A stretch of DNA of 64,000 bases from assembly GCF_016801025.1 (NCBI RefSeq), contig NZ_CP068983.1, positions 2,603,001 through 2,667,000 of the forward strand, written 5' to 3'. Each line of letters opens with the position of its first letter. Position 1 is the first letter of the stretch. Below the pieces are notes generated by a model. The model ran no database searches. It was not told the DNA's origin and saw only the letters and a list, made by a program, of their open reading frames with translations. Source of the stretch: Paradevosia shaoguanensis. Lineage in GTDB: Bacteria > Pseudomonadota > Alphaproteobacteria > Rhizobiales > Devosiaceae. The position numbers and the translations under genes are program-made. This document shows positions 33,894 through 44,047 of the stretch, one piece after another.

Positions 33894-36721
33894 CTACCAG
33901 CTAACCCGAACCCCAGCTCGCCCGGCAATGCTGTAGCTGTTGGTGAGGTGAGGGAGGCTGGTTTGGGCTTCGATCTCCCCGTAGAGCGCATAACGACCCG
34001 TTTCGTATTTGGCGCCTAGGCCGAGCCCGCCCCAGAGACGCTGTCCGCTGCTCGTCAATGGCGTATCGGCGACGATTACCGTCGTCTCCTCCAGGAAATC
34101 GTAGTGCAGGTTCGCGATTCCGTAGAGCGAGGTATCGACATCCTGCCCCGCATCATCGCGCCAGCTCTGCCGATAGTCTGCCGATAGGCCAAGGCGCCCG
34201 CGGAGGCTGTCGCCGTCGCTCAACGCGACGCGGGCACCGAACGGGTCGGTGAAGCTGTCGACCCCGGCATGAGCGTAGGTCAGTTGCACCTGCGGCGTCA
34301 GCGACCAGCCGCCGGAGAGCGCAATGCGTTGCCCCAACTCGAACCCCAGTGCGTAGCCAAGGCCGGCATTGTCCTTGGCGAGCTGGCGGGCAGCCGTCGT
34401 GGACGACAGGTCGCTGTCAAACCAGGTGAGCTTGGTCTGTGCGTCGGCATAGAAGCCTGTTGCGCCGTACCATGTCAGCGATCCGCCAAAACCGTTGCCG
34501 GAGCTGCTGATCGCTCCGCGCCCGAAGACCGAAGAGACATCGGCCGACGCTTCGCCATGATGGAGCGTTACGCCGCCGATGAGCGTGCCAGCTTCGTTGG
34601 CGAGAAGCTGTCCGTCGGCGCCAGCCTGCAAGCGCCAGCTATTGACCACATAATCCGTGCCCGTCGTCGAGAAATCCGGCGTAACGCGGCGATGGTCGGC
34701 GTCGATGCGCGCCCAGATCGCACGGGCTGTTGCGTTGGACATGCCATCGGTGAAGCGGTCGCCGACGCGCTGGCGTAGTGTCTGCAGGTCGTTGAGGCTC
34801 AGCAGAACCTGACCATAGGCTTCGTAGACCGGCGCTCCGGGTTGATAGATCGGACCTATGACAGGCGTGCCCATATAGGCCGAGCGTAGATACCAGTCGC
34901 CGTCGTTCGGCGTACTGATGCCGTTCTTCTGCAGGGTGTAGGCATAGGCGCCGGCGACGACGGCCGGGTCGCCCTGGAACAGGTAATTGCCCTGAAGCGT
35001 GAAGATGCCGTTCGAGGCTCCGCCGACATCGATGATCTTGATGCCCTCGACAGTCTGCGCCCCCGCGCCGCCCTGGTTCAGCACCCGAACGTTCGTAGCG
35101 CCGGCAGTGCTGCCGGTGATGACGAGGCGGTCGGAGGGCGCGGAATCGCCGCCCAGTACGGCTTCGATCTCGAGGTCGCCGCCATTGCCAAGATAGTCGC
35201 CGTTGATCGTCAGCGTCCCGATCGAGTTGCCGGGCGCGATGGTGCCGCCCGGCTGATTGGTGGTGGCTCCAACCGTGCCGATGCCCTGCAGGCGGCCGCC
35301 GATGACCTCCATCGTCCCGCCCAGGATGCCGTTCACCGCGAGCGTGCCCGCCAATACGCTGCCGGCGCCAGTATAGGTCGAGCCGCTGTCGCCGGTTAAC
35401 GTCAGCGTGCCGGCACCGGACTTGATCAAGGCCCCAGCGCCGGTGAAAGACGGAGCGATGCCGATCTCGTGGCCATTGGTGTCGATGACCACGCCATTCA
35501 TGCCGATGGCAAGGCTGCGCGTGCCGAAATTGCTAAAGAAGTTGGAGTTGTCCGCCGTTGCGCGCAGCAGGCCGCCGTCGAACGTAACGCTTGCCGTACC
35601 GTCGCCACCGGAAATCGAACCGGTTTCCAGCACCCCGCGATTGTTTGCCGGCCCCTGCAACAGCAGCGTTCCGCTGGACCCGGTAGCCACGCCAAGCAGG
35701 ACGTCACCATCGGCGAGAACCAACCCGCCATTCTCCACCGTTAGCGAGCCCGCTCCGAAGTTGCCTATGGTGAGGCCATACGGCGACATCGACCATTTCG
35801 AACCGTTTCCGGTCACCGTTACAGTGCCGGTGTCGCTGGCGCCGATATACCCCTGATTGCTCGTGACGGCCGCTCCGTCCTCGATACGCAGGGTGCCAGC
35901 GGCGTAGCTGCCGACAGTAAACTGTCCCGTATTGGTCCAGGTCGTGCCCGGGCCGGTCAGCACGGCATCGCCTTGTGCACTATTGCCAACGATGCCGTCC
36001 GTGCTCGAAACCGTCGCGCCATCCTCGACACGCAAAGTTCCGGCGCTGAACAGGCCGACGTTCAGCCGTCCGCTGTTCTGCCAGGAGGAACCCGGGCCAC
36101 TCACAAGCGCGTCTCCAACGCCACCGGCACCAACCGTGCCCGTCGCATTGGAAACCTGGCCGCCGGCAAGGATTTTCAACTTGCCTGTTCCGCCATCCCC
36201 GATATTGAGGTTACCGGTGTTGGTCCAGGTTGAGGCGGTGCCGTTGCTGTTAACACCTGTTACCGTAACAGTGCCGATGCCGGTCCCGGTGCCACTGGCG
36301 CCAATTGAGCCCAGGGTGTTAGTGACAGTCGCGCCATCCTCAATATGTAAGGTGCCCGTTCCATCGACGCCAACGTAGAGATCACCGGCGTTGATCCAGC
36401 TGGACACGTTGCCGTTGGCGTCAATGCCCGAAACAATGACGGTGCCGTCGCTGCCTGCATCAAGGCCGATCATGCCGGCGTCGTTGGAAACGGTTCCGCC
36501 ACCGGTAATGTCCAAGCTGCCATTGCCGATCTGAAGATCGCCGTTAATAACCCAGTTCGGCACTGGGCAGGGCCCGGACTCAAATCTCCGTTGCCGATTA
36601 CCGACTGGGCATAAGCAGGAACGCTGTCCGCGAAGGCCAGCACGACGAGCGCTGCCGACAGCAAAAGGGTTTGGCGATAAGAGGGAGCGGCAGCACCGCC
36701 TTTCACCGCTTGCCTCATCAA
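33894..36721 (-). CDS. Autotransporter with beta-helix passenger, signal peptide out of frame
   Basis: The large frame covers a passenger of repeated units and a C-terminal autotransporter barrel that ends in Trp (GVRVSW), as required for outer-membrane insertion. Passenger repeats of roughly 40-50 residues share the pattern GTLxIEDGAxVT, then GxIGxxxxGxVTVTG, then TWTNTGxLxIG. A PATR-type repeat (AGTLTLTGDSGSTYTGAGSV) precedes the barrel. The likely signal peptide, RQTLLLSAALVVLAFADSVP and AYAQ, is encoded in another frame from 36721. Moving from one frame to the other needs a one-base step back near GGGCCCTGCCC (about 36569-36579). This may be a real inactivating indel, a phase-variable tract or a sequencing error. 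Confidence 0.75.
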
Positions 36722-36921
36722 CTTCGAGCCCCCGCCGGCTGCGCCGCCATGATCCGCAAATTTTGGCAGCGTCTCGAATCAACTCGCTGCTTAAGCTACT
36801 TCAGGCCTTAAGAATTAACGGAAGGTAACAACTTGGTGCTCGTCGGTTGGCAGGACGAGCCGCCAATATTGCGAGGCACTAGCCCAAGGCGAGCCGGAGT
36901 TAGGCTGCTTCCAGCATGCAA

Positions 36922-36947
36922 AAGGGCGGGACCGAAATCCCACCCTT
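36922..36947 (-). terminator. Weak terminator after the Dpp-type receptor operon
   Basis: AAGGGCGGGA and TCCCACCCTT pair with one G-U around CCGAAA. On the minus strand CTTTTGC follows. It lies 31 bases past the receptor gene stop. Confidence 0.55.
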
Positions 36948-36977
36948 CATTTAGAACAGCCTGTCGGCCTTCAGTGC

Positions 36978-38546
36978 TTATTTGACGGTGAGATACCCCG
37001 GGCCAAGCAGCATTGCGTTCGAGTTGATGGTGGTCCAGTCGTACTTGTCCGATACGACCCAGTCGACGACGCTGCGCCACAGCATCAGGCCGGGCTGTTC
37101 CTTTTCCCAGATGTCGACCATCTGGCGGAAGAGAGCGACCTTCTTGGTCACGTCGGGCTCGGCCAGGTATTGGCGGCCGATCTCGACGAACTCGGCCGGG
37201 GGTGCCCAACTGCGGTCTGCCTCGCGGGTGGCGCGGGCGGAATCCGGACCCCAGAAGCCCCAGATCGAGCGGGTGGGCGTGCCGTCGAACGTGGTCGACA
37301 TCGACATGTTGAGGACGCCGAACGGGTGCTGGAGCGCGAGCGGCCAGCTGTCGACGATGTTGAGCTTCACGTTGATGCCCAGGTTGCGCCACTGCTCGGC
37401 AACGTATTCCATGGCGAGATCGAAGTTCGGATAGGCGCCGCGAACGAGGTTCACCTGAACTTCCTCGCCCTTGTAGTTCGACTTGGCGAGGTAGGCCTTG
37501 GCGGCCTCAGGGTCGTAGCCGATCAGCGGCTTGATGCTCGGGTCGTAATAGGCGGGCGAGTCCGGGAAGTTGAACGGCGCCGGGGCGATGGTGGCGTCGC
37601 CCCAAAGGCTCGAAACGAGCGTTTCGCGGTCGATGGCTGCGGACATGGCGTAGCGCAGGTTGACATCGGCGACCGGGTTCGGCCCGAACTCGGGGAGTTC
37701 GAGCGTGTTATAGGCGAGGATGATGTAGTTGTCGCCCGGACGGCTCACATAGTTGAGGCCGGGATAGGACTTCACCGTCTCGATTTCGTCGACGGGCGTG
37801 TTGACCATGAGGTCGAACTCACCGGACACCATGCCGGCGATGCGCGCCGAGAATTCCGGAACGATGCGGAATTCGATCGACTTGAGCGGCGGCTTGCCGC
37901 CCCAATAGTCGTCGAAAGCCTCGAGCTTGACGTGGCTGGCCGGATCGAACTCGACGACCTTGTAGGGGCCGGTGCCGATCGGCAATTGGCCGAACTTTTC
38001 GACGCCCTGTTCAAGATAGGCCGCCTTGGGCACCACGAAGCCCAGCGGGGTCACGAAGCGGTAGGGCAGGTTGGGATCGGGGATGGTGGTCTTGACCTCG
38101 ACGGTCTTGTCGTCGAGCGCCGTTACGCTGGCAAAGGATTCCGTGTAGCGCGTGCCGGCGGGAACCAGCGCATTCTCGCCCCAGATACGTTCCGGGGAAA
38201 GGGTGAAGGCGACATCCTCGGCGGTCATGGTCTGGCCGTTGTGGAACTTCACGCCCTCGCGGATGGTGAAGTGCCAGGTCAGGTCGTCGACTTGCTCCCA
38301 GGCGGTGGCGAGGCCCGGACGAAGCTCGCCGCCTTCCGGATCTTCCGCATAGTTACGACCGACGATCGGGTCGTAAATGCTGTCCATGATGCGCTGGGAA
38401 TTGGTGGAATTGCCGTCGATCGGTTCGATACTGCGATAGAGGCCGTTGACCGCAATCACGAAGTCAGGACGCGTGTCCTGCGCCATGGCGGGAAAGGCCA
38501 GCATCCCGGCGACCGCCGCTACCAGCGCGGTCTTGAAAATGTGCAT
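36978..38546 (-). CDS. ABC transporter periplasmic substrate-binding protein, family 5 (Dpp/Opp type)
   Basis: A 522-residue receptor. The ATG at 38546 gives MHIFKTALVAAVAGMLAFPA, a signal peptide cleaved after AMA. Family 5 features include GLATAWEQVDDLTWHFTIREGVKFHNGQTMTAEDV near residue 85 and NVDLRYAMSAAIDRETLVSS-type sequence (ADVNLRYAMSAAIDRETLV) near 295. Such receptors bind peptides, opines, nickel or oligosaccharides, and sequence alone does not fix the ligand. It is the likely third gene of a minus-strand unit with the two permeases, 130 bases downstream of them. The ATPases are encoded divergently. Confidence 0.88.
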   Translation of the reverse strand: MHIFKTALVAAVAGMLAFPAMAQDTRPDFVIAVNGLYRSIEPIDGNSTNSQRIMDSIYDPIVGRNYAEDPEGGELRPGLATAWEQVDDLTWHFTIREGVKFHNGQTMTAEDVAFTLSPERIWGENALVPAGTRYTESFASVTALDDKTVEVKTTIPDPNLPYRFVTPLGFVVPKAAYLEQGVEKFGQLPIGTGPYKVVEFDPASHVKLEAFDDYWGGKPPLKSIEFRIVPEFSARIAGMVSGEFDLMVNTPVDEIETVKSYPGLNYVSRPGDNYIILAYNTLELPEFGPNPVADVNLRYAMSAAIDRETLVSSLWGDATIAPAPFNFPDSPAYYDPSIKPLIGYDPEAAKAYLAKSNYKGEEVQVNLVRGAYPNFDLAMEYVAEQWRNLGINVKLNIVDSWPLALQHPFGVLNMSMSTTFDGTPTRSIWGFWGPDSARATREADRSWAPPAEFVEIGRQYLAEPDVTKKVALFRQMVDIWEKEQPGLMLWRSVVDWVVSDKYDWTTINSNAMLLGPGYLTVK

Positions 38547-38676
38547 CTGAGATAGTCCCTTCAGTCTGTAAACTTGGTGCTCTTGATAACAATGACCGCT
38601 GGCTCGGTGAAAGCAAACCCTTGCCATTTTGCGCTCGCCCGGTAGATCGATAGCGTCTCAGCCGGGCCATCCATAG

Positions 38677-39504
38677 TCAGCGCCCGCGAAGCGTCGGATC
38701 GAGCCGATCGCGAAGGGCATCGCCGAGCAGGCTGACCGAGAGCGTCGTGACGAAAATCAACGCGCCGGGAACGACGGCCAGCCACCAGGCGCGCGCAAGG
38801 CTGTCGCGACCTTCGCCGAGCAACTGGCCGAGGCTCGTGAAGGGCGGCTGGATGCCCAGGCCCAGGAAGCTCAGGCCCGTCTCGAGCAGGATGGTCTGCG
38901 GGAAGTTGAGCGTCAGTTGCACGATCACGACGTTGAATACGGTCGGCAGGATGTGGCGAATGTCGATGGCCAGGGGACTTACGCCGATCGTGCGTGCGGC
39001 ATCGACGAACGTCAGCGTATGGGCGGACATGGCGCTCCCACGCACGAGGCGCGCGTAGCTTTCCCAGCCATATATGCTCAGGATGGCAACGAAGAGCGGC
39101 AGCGAATTGCCGAAGATGGCGAGCGTCGCCAGCGCGATGATCATGAAGGGAATCGCGGCCTGTAGATCGATGGCTGCGTCGATGAGGCTGCCGAGCATAT
39201 TGCGCGAGCGCGCCGCGATGAGCCCCAGCGTGGTGCCGAGAATGGCGCCGGCGATCGTGCCGACAAGAGCCAGTCCCACGCTTACCCTCGCCGCGAAGAC
39301 CAGCCGCGCAAGGGAGTCACGCCCAAGGCCATCGGTGCCGAGGGGATAGGTCCAGCTCCCACCGAGGAAAACGGGCGGCTTGTTACGGTTGAGGAGGTTG
39401 GAGACGTCGTAGGCGTGCTGCGTGAAAAAGCCGCCGAAGAGTGCGAACAGAACGACCAGGGCCAGCAGGGCGGTGGGGATGAGAAGGTTGAGCCGGATCT
39501 TCAT
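38677..39504 (-). CDS. ABC transporter permease, DppC type
   Basis: A 275-residue inner-membrane protein with about six hydrophobic segments. The N-terminal helix (LLIPTALLALVVLFALFGGF) and the motif PLGTDGLGRDSLARLVFAARVSVGLALV are typical of DppC. The EAA loop that docks the ATPases reads FVDAARTIGVSPLAIDIRHILPTV near residue 170. It pairs with the DppB-type permease encoded three bases upstream. Length is normal. Confidence 0.9.
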   Translation of the reverse strand: MKIRLNLLIPTALLALVVLFALFGGFFTQHAYDVSNLLNRNKPPVFLGGSWTYPLGTDGLGRDSLARLVFAARVSVGLALVGTIAGAILGTTLGLIAARSRNMLGSLIDAAIDLQAAIPFMIIALATLAIFGNSLPLFVAILSIYGWESYARLVRGSAMSAHTLTFVDAARTIGVSPLAIDIRHILPTVFNVVIVQLTLNFPQTILLETGLSFLGLGIQPPFTSLGQLLGEGRDSLARAWWLAVVPGALIFVTTLSVSLLGDALRDRLDPTLRGR

Positions 39505-39507
39505 GGG

Positions 39508-40446
39508 TCAGGCCTTCCCCGCCTTGCGCCGGGTGCCGATCCGGGGGTCGAGCCAGCCATAGAGCATGTCCACGATCATATTGGCCGTAGCCATCGTCGC
39601 GGCGGCGAGGATGACGATCAGCTGCACCACGGCGAGGTCGCGCTCCGTAACCGACGTGACCAGCAAACGCCCAATGCCGGGCCAGGCAAACACGGTTTCC
39701 GTCACCACCGCACCGGCGATCATCGAGCCGATGCTGAAGCCGGCGAGGGTAACGAGCGGGATCAGCATGGCGCGCAGGACATGGTGGGTCATGCGTTGCA
39801 ACGGAGGAATCCCGTTGGCGCGCGCAGTGCGCATGAAAGGCGACGAAAGCACTTCGAGTACCGACGAGCGTGTGAGGCGGGCATAGGAGCCGGCCGAGGC
39901 GAGGCCAAGCGTCACCGCCGGCATCAGCAGGCCGATGGGTTGGTCAAAGCCGCCGCTGGGGAGCAGGCGCAGGTTGAGCGTGAAGAGCAGGATCAGGAGG
40001 ATGCCCAGGAAGAAATTGGGCATGGCGAAGCCGAACACCGAAAAACTCATCACCAGCCGGTCGACCCAGCTGTTGCGCCGCGCGGCGGCGAGCATGCCGG
40101 TAGGGATGCCGATGGCAATGGCGATCAGCGTTGCCGTGCCGGTCAGTATCAGCGTCGGCAGGATGCGCGGGGCCACCATGTCCCAGGCCGGGCCGCCGGT
40201 GCGGAAGGAGATGCCGAAATCGCCCTGCAGCAGGCCCCAGAGATAGGCGAAGTACTGCACGAAAAAGGGTTGATCGAGCCCGAAGCGCTCGCGGTAGCGA
40301 TCGATGACGAATTGCGGTGCATCGGAAGGCACCATGGCCGCGACGGGGTCGCCCGCAAGTCGCAACATGATGAAGACGAGCGATGCGGCAGCCCATACGG
40401 TCAACACCAGGCGGAGCAGCTTCTGGGCAAAGAAGGAAAATGACAC
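39508..40446 (-). CDS. ABC transporter permease, DppB type
   Basis: A 312-residue inner-membrane protein with about six hydrophobic segments. The N-terminal region FFAQKLLRLVLTVWAAASLV and the conserved RERFGLDQPFFVQYFAYLWGLLQGDFGISF are hallmarks. The EAA loop is MRTARANGIPPLQRMTHHVLR near residue 205. It heads the minus-strand permease-receptor unit, divergent from the ATPase genes across 182 bases of regulatory DNA. Confidence 0.9.
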   Translation of the reverse strand: MSFSFFAQKLLRLVLTVWAAASLVFIMLRLAGDPVAAMVPSDAPQFVIDRYRERFGLDQPFFVQYFAYLWGLLQGDFGISFRTGGPAWDMVAPRILPTLILTGTATLIAIAIGIPTGMLAAARRNSWVDRLVMSFSVFGFAMPNFFLGILLILLFTLNLRLLPSGGFDQPIGLLMPAVTLGLASAGSYARLTRSSVLEVLSSPFMRTARANGIPPLQRMTHHVLRAMLIPLVTLAGFSIGSMIAGAVVTETVFAWPGIGRLLVTSVTERDLAVVQLIVILAAATMATANMIVDMLYGWLDPRIGTRRKAGKA

Positions 40447-40532
40447 GGGTGCGATCGATCGGGAGGCTAGTGAGGCGGACAGGGGGCCGGTTTGTTTCGC
40501 ATTTTTCCGCCAGATTGCAAAAGCTTTTGGCC

Positions 40533-40564
40533 AACATGGCTTGGGCTCGTAGCCCTACCATGTT
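40533..40564. promoter_or_regulatory. Nested palindrome between two divergent operons
   Basis: AACATGG (40533-40539) pairs with CCATGTT (40558-40564). Inside it GGGCT (40543-40547) pairs with AGCCC (40551-40555) around CGT. The two stems form one extended hairpin in the divergent promoter region. No U-run follows. It is a candidate operator for both the transporter and the ATPase-MmgE units. Confidence 0.45.
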
Positions 40565-40628
40565 AGTTGCCTAAGAACCTTAATACTATTTGGGCATGCC
40601 GGGCCTCGGCCGTGCCGGGGTTGGACTA

Positions 40629-41615
40629 ATGCCTGAACCGTTGCTGACGGTGCGAAATCTCACTACGCGCTTTGATACGGCAGGCGGCCAGGTCCTTGCG
40701 GTCGACAATGTAAGCTTCACCCTCGATGCCGGCGAAGTCCTGGGCATCGTCGGGGAGTCCGGCTCCGGCAAGAGCCAGATTTTCATGTCCATTGCCGGGT
40801 TGCTGGCGTCGAACGGAACGGTCAGCGGGGAGGCGGTCTTTGCCGGCCGCGACCTCATCAAGGCTGGTGAGGCCACGCTCAACACAATTCGCGGGCGAGA
40901 GCTGGCCTTCATCTTCCAGGACCCGATGACGGCCCTCAATCCGTTCCGGCGCATTTCCAGCCAGCTTGCGGAAATGCTGAGCCTCCATCGCGGATTGTCG
41001 CACCATGCGGCCCGCGCCGAGGCACTCCGCTTGCTCAACCGGGTCCGCATTCCCGAGGCCGCGCGCCGGCTCGACATGTATCCGCACGAGCTTTCGGGTG
41101 GCATGCGGCAGCGCGTGGTGATCGCGATGGCCCTATCGTGCTCGCCCAGGCTCCTGATCGCGGACGAACCCACGACCGCGCTGGATGTGACGGTGCAGAT
41201 TCAGGTGCTCGATCTCATCAACGAGCTCCGGCGTGACGAAGGTTTGGCGGTCGTTCTCATCACCCACGACATGGGCGTGGTGGCGCGCCTCTCGGACCGG
41301 ATACTCGTGGTCTATGCCGGCAATATCGTCGAGCAGGGCAGGACAGAAGACGTGCTTCTGGCGCCCAGCCACCCTTATACGGCCGGGCTGCTGGCCAGCA
41401 TGCCGGACATCAACCGGCCCATCGAAGAACTGGTGCCGGTGCAGGGATACCCACCCGATGGACGCCAGGCGCGCGTCGGCTGCATGTTCGCGCCGCGTTG
41501 CGGGCGGGTTCAGCAGCTCTGCCGCGCGCAGACGCCGGCGATGACGCAGTCGTCGTCAGCCTCGCATCTGCAAGCGTGCCATTTCCCTCTGCGTGAAACG
41601 GGATTGGTCGCATGA
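40629..41615 (+). CDS. ABC transporter ATP-binding protein, DppD type
   Basis: A 328-residue cytoplasmic ATPase. Walker A is GESGSGKS near residue 42, the signature is [15 protein letters not shown] near 158, and Walker B is [12 protein letters not shown] near 178. The C-terminal oligopeptide extension (GCMFAPRCGRVQQLC) has the Cys residues typical of this subfamily. The ATG at 40629 is preferred over an upstream in-frame ATG because the family begins with LLTVRNLTTRF. Its stop overlaps the next ATPase (ATGA at 41612). Confidence 0.9.
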   Translation: MPEPLLTVRNLTTRFDTAGGQVLAVDNVSFTLDAGEVLGIVGESGSGKSQIFMSIAGLLASNGTVSGEAVFAGRDLIKAGEATLNTIRGRELAFIFQDPMTALNPFRRISSQLAEMLSLHRGLSHHAARAEALRLLNRVRIPEAARRLDMYPHELSGGMRQRVVIAMALSCSPRLLIADEPTTALDVTVQIQVLDLINELRRDEGLAVVLITHDMGVVARLSDRILVVYAGNIVEQGRTEDVLLAPSHPYTAGLLASMPDINRPIEELVPVQGYPPDGRQARVGCMFAPRCGRVQQLCRAQTPAMTQSSSASHLQACHFPLRETGLVA

Positions 41616-42604
41616 GCGAAGCTGGTCTGAGCGTTCGGAACCTCACGGTCAACTATTCGATTTCGCGCGGGCCGCTGGCCAAGCCGGACCAGTTGCGCGC
41701 CGTGGCGGATGTGGATCTCGATATTGCGCCCGGCAAAACGCTGGGCATCGTCGGCGAGTCGGGTTGCGGCAAGTCGACCCTCGCTCGCGCCATTCTGAGG
41801 CTTGAACGCGCCGAGGGGGCAACCGTCGTGTGGCGCGGTGCCGATGTCGGCAGCTTGTCGGACGCCGAGTTCCGCAGGATTCGGCCCGACATGCAGATGA
41901 TCTTCCAGGATCCGCTGGCGTCGCTCAATCCGCGCATGCGCGTCTCCGACATCATCGCCGAGCCCTTGCTCACCCACCGGCGCGACCTGGGCCGCGCCGA
42001 ACGCGAGCGCCTCGTAGCGGAAGCCATGCAGCGCGTTGGCCTGAGGCCAGAAATGGCCTCGCGGTTCCCCCACGAATTCTCCGGCGGGCAGGCGCAGCGT
42101 ATCGGAATCGCGCGGGCGATCGTTCTCAAGCCGGGCCTCCTGATCTGCGACGAAGCCGTGTCGGCGCTGGATGTGTCCATCCAGGCGCAGGTGCTGGCGC
42201 TGCTCAAGGGCCTGCAGCGCGAGATGGGGCTGTCGATCCTGTTCATCAGCCATGATCTCGCGGTCGTGCGGCACATCTCGGATGACATCATGGTGCTCTA
42301 TCTCGGCCGCGTCGCCGAATATGCGCCGCGAGACGTGCTCTTCGCCCAGCCGCGCCATCCCTATACGCAAGCATTGATCGCCTCGGTCCTGTCGAGCGAT
42401 CCGAACATAGAGCGGATGCACCAGAGCCCGGATATCGGGCCGGACATGCCCTCGCCGATCAATCCGCCGTCCGGCTGCCCTTTTCACACGCGCTGCAGCC
42501 AGGTCGAAGCCCAATGTCGCAGCGAACGTCCTGCATTGCGGCAATGGCCCGATGGCGCGCGTGTTGCCTGCCACGTGGCCAATCGTGCCCTGCCTGTTGC
42601 CTGA
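41612..42604 (+). CDS. ABC transporter ATP-binding protein, DppF type
   Basis: A 330-residue ATPase. Walker A GESGCGKST is near residue 50, the signature FSGGQAQRIGIARAI near 155, and Walker B LLICDEAVSALD near 175. The usual DEP of Walker B is DEA here, a mild deviation. The C-terminal segment NPPSGCPFHTRCSQVEAQC is typical of the oligopeptide subfamily. It overlaps the DppD-type gene by four bases and is nine bases from the MmgE/PrpD gene, so all three are one operon. Confidence 0.9.
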   Translation: MSEAGLSVRNLTVNYSISRGPLAKPDQLRAVADVDLDIAPGKTLGIVGESGCGKSTLARAILRLERAEGATVVWRGADVGSLSDAEFRRIRPDMQMIFQDPLASLNPRMRVSDIIAEPLLTHRRDLGRAERERLVAEAMQRVGLRPEMASRFPHEFSGGQAQRIGIARAIVLKPGLLICDEAVSALDVSIQAQVLALLKGLQREMGLSILFISHDLAVVRHISDDIMVLYLGRVAEYAPRDVLFAQPRHPYTQALIASVLSSDPNIERMHQSPDIGPDMPSPINPPSGCPFHTRCSQVEAQCRSERPALRQWPDGARVACHVANRALPVA

Positions 42605-42613
42605 GGAAACCTG

Positions 42614-43972
42614 ATGACTATCTCCGATCGTGAATGGGTGGCTCGCCATCTGGAATTGCTGACGGCCGAGATTCCGTCCGACGTGGTGGCTGTTACCGGC
42701 CGGTTGGTTGCCGATACGATTGCCATCGCAGGATACGCGCGGGCACATGGGATTGGCGGTACGGCCTTCGATGCGGCAAGTGTCCAGCTTTCGGGGCAGG
42801 GGAGCGGCGTCTGGGGTGGAGAGGCCAAGGCGGCGCCGCTCGACGCGGCCTTTCTCAATGGCACGGCGGCCGAAGCACTCGATTTCCAGGAAGTCCTGAT
42901 CAATGGCCGCAATAACGGCCACGCCGCCGTTGTGATCGTTCCGGCGGTTCTCGCCCTTGCCGGCCAGCTGAATTCAAGCGCCGAAGCCGTGACTCGGGCA
43001 CTGTGGGTCGCATTGGCAGCCAATATCGGCCTGGGAGAGGCGCTGGGGCGCGCTCACCGCGCCAATGGGCTCGGCTTCCGCACGACGTCCCTCACGGCAG
43101 CGCCCGCGGCTGCCCTGGGCTGTGCCACGCTCATCAACAACAGTCTCGACACGGCGCTCGCAGCCCTCGGGATATGCGCCAGCACCTTGCCCGCCGGTCT
43201 TCTTTCGGCCATGTCGCCAAAGATGGGGAGCTACAGCCCCGACAAGGACTTGTCGGTCGGCTTCTCCGCGCGCCACGCGCTCCATTCGGCACTGCTGGCA
43301 GGCGCCGGAGCTACCGGGCCAGAGGCGCCGATCACCGGAGACAAGGGTTGGCTGGCGAGCTATGGCGCGGGAAGCGCCGATACAAGCTACCTGGAAACAC
43401 CGCCATCCGAACGCGATCTCACCGCGTATTCGATCAAGCTCTACCCTGCCAATTTCGGATGCCAGGCCGCGATACGCGCGTCCATCGAACTGGGGCGGCA
43501 ATTCGCGCCCGACCAGGTTACGCGCCTGCACCTCGAGGTCAAATCCTCCAGCGCGGCTTCACTCTCGACGCGAAGCATCGAAAATCATCTCGCCGCTCGC
43601 TTCAGCCTTCCCTTCGCTGCCGCCAGCGCCTTCGTACGCCAGCGCTCCGTTCTCGCCGACTTCGAAGGCAAAGCGGTCGCTGACCCCGCGGTGCACGCCT
43701 TTATCGACAAGATCGAACTGACCGGGAGCGATGAACTGGAAGCCGCCCACCTCTCGCGCGGCATATTCCCGGCTCGCGTAACGGCCTATGCCGGCGAAAA
43801 CGTCCTGGCCCGTGTAAGCTATGATGGCCCCTTCGACGGCTATTCCGCGGCACAGGACGAAGCGGTGTTTGCGGAAAAACTCGCATCCCTGTGCGGGGCC
43901 GAGCGTGCCGAGGTGCTGCTGGCATATAGCCGAGAGCCGCTGTCGGACGCGCGACTGCGCACCCTCGTCTGA
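42614..43972 (+). CDS. MmgE/PrpD family protein
   Basis: A 452-residue cytoplasmic protein. The family comprises 2-methylcitrate dehydratase (PrpD), cis-aconitate decarboxylase and several enzymes without assigned substrates. Family marks are EALDFQEVLINGRNNGHAAVVIVPAVLALA near residues 85-115 (dehydratase histidine region) and SIKLYPANFGCQAAIRASIEL near 270. No methylcitrate synthase or 2-methylisocitrate lyase is nearby, so a propionate role is not supported. Co-transcription with transporter ATPases suggests it acts on the imported compound. Confidence 0.85.
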   Translation: MTISDREWVARHLELLTAEIPSDVVAVTGRLVADTIAIAGYARAHGIGGTAFDAASVQLSGQGSGVWGGEAKAAPLDAAFLNGTAAEALDFQEVLINGRNNGHAAVVIVPAVLALAGQLNSSAEAVTRALWVALAANIGLGEALGRAHRANGLGFRTTSLTAAPAAALGCATLINNSLDTALAALGICASTLPAGLLSAMSPKMGSYSPDKDLSVGFSARHALHSALLAGAGATGPEAPITGDKGWLASYGAGSADTSYLETPPSERDLTAYSIKLYPANFGCQAAIRASIELGRQFAPDQVTRLHLEVKSSSAASLSTRSIENHLAARFSLPFAAASAFVRQRSVLADFEGKAVADPAVHAFIDKIELTGSDELEAAHLSRGIFPARVTAYAGENVLARVSYDGPFDGYSAAQDEAVFAEKLASLCGAERAEVLLAYSREPLSDARLRTLV

Positions 43973-44047
43973 TCCCACAAACCATTCCACACTACCCGTT
44001 CGGCCGCCCGCTCGCGCGGCCGATGCCGCATGGCATAAACATGCGTT

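Noticed and set aside
33693-33900. tRNA-Met as an integration site for an island carrying the autotransporter
   Set aside because: No integrase and no direct repeat of the tRNA 3-prime end was found downstream.
34900-36560. Short repeats resembling a CRISPR-like or tandem array
   Set aside because: They are codon-level repeats of the autotransporter passenger, with irregular spacing and no conserved spacer length.
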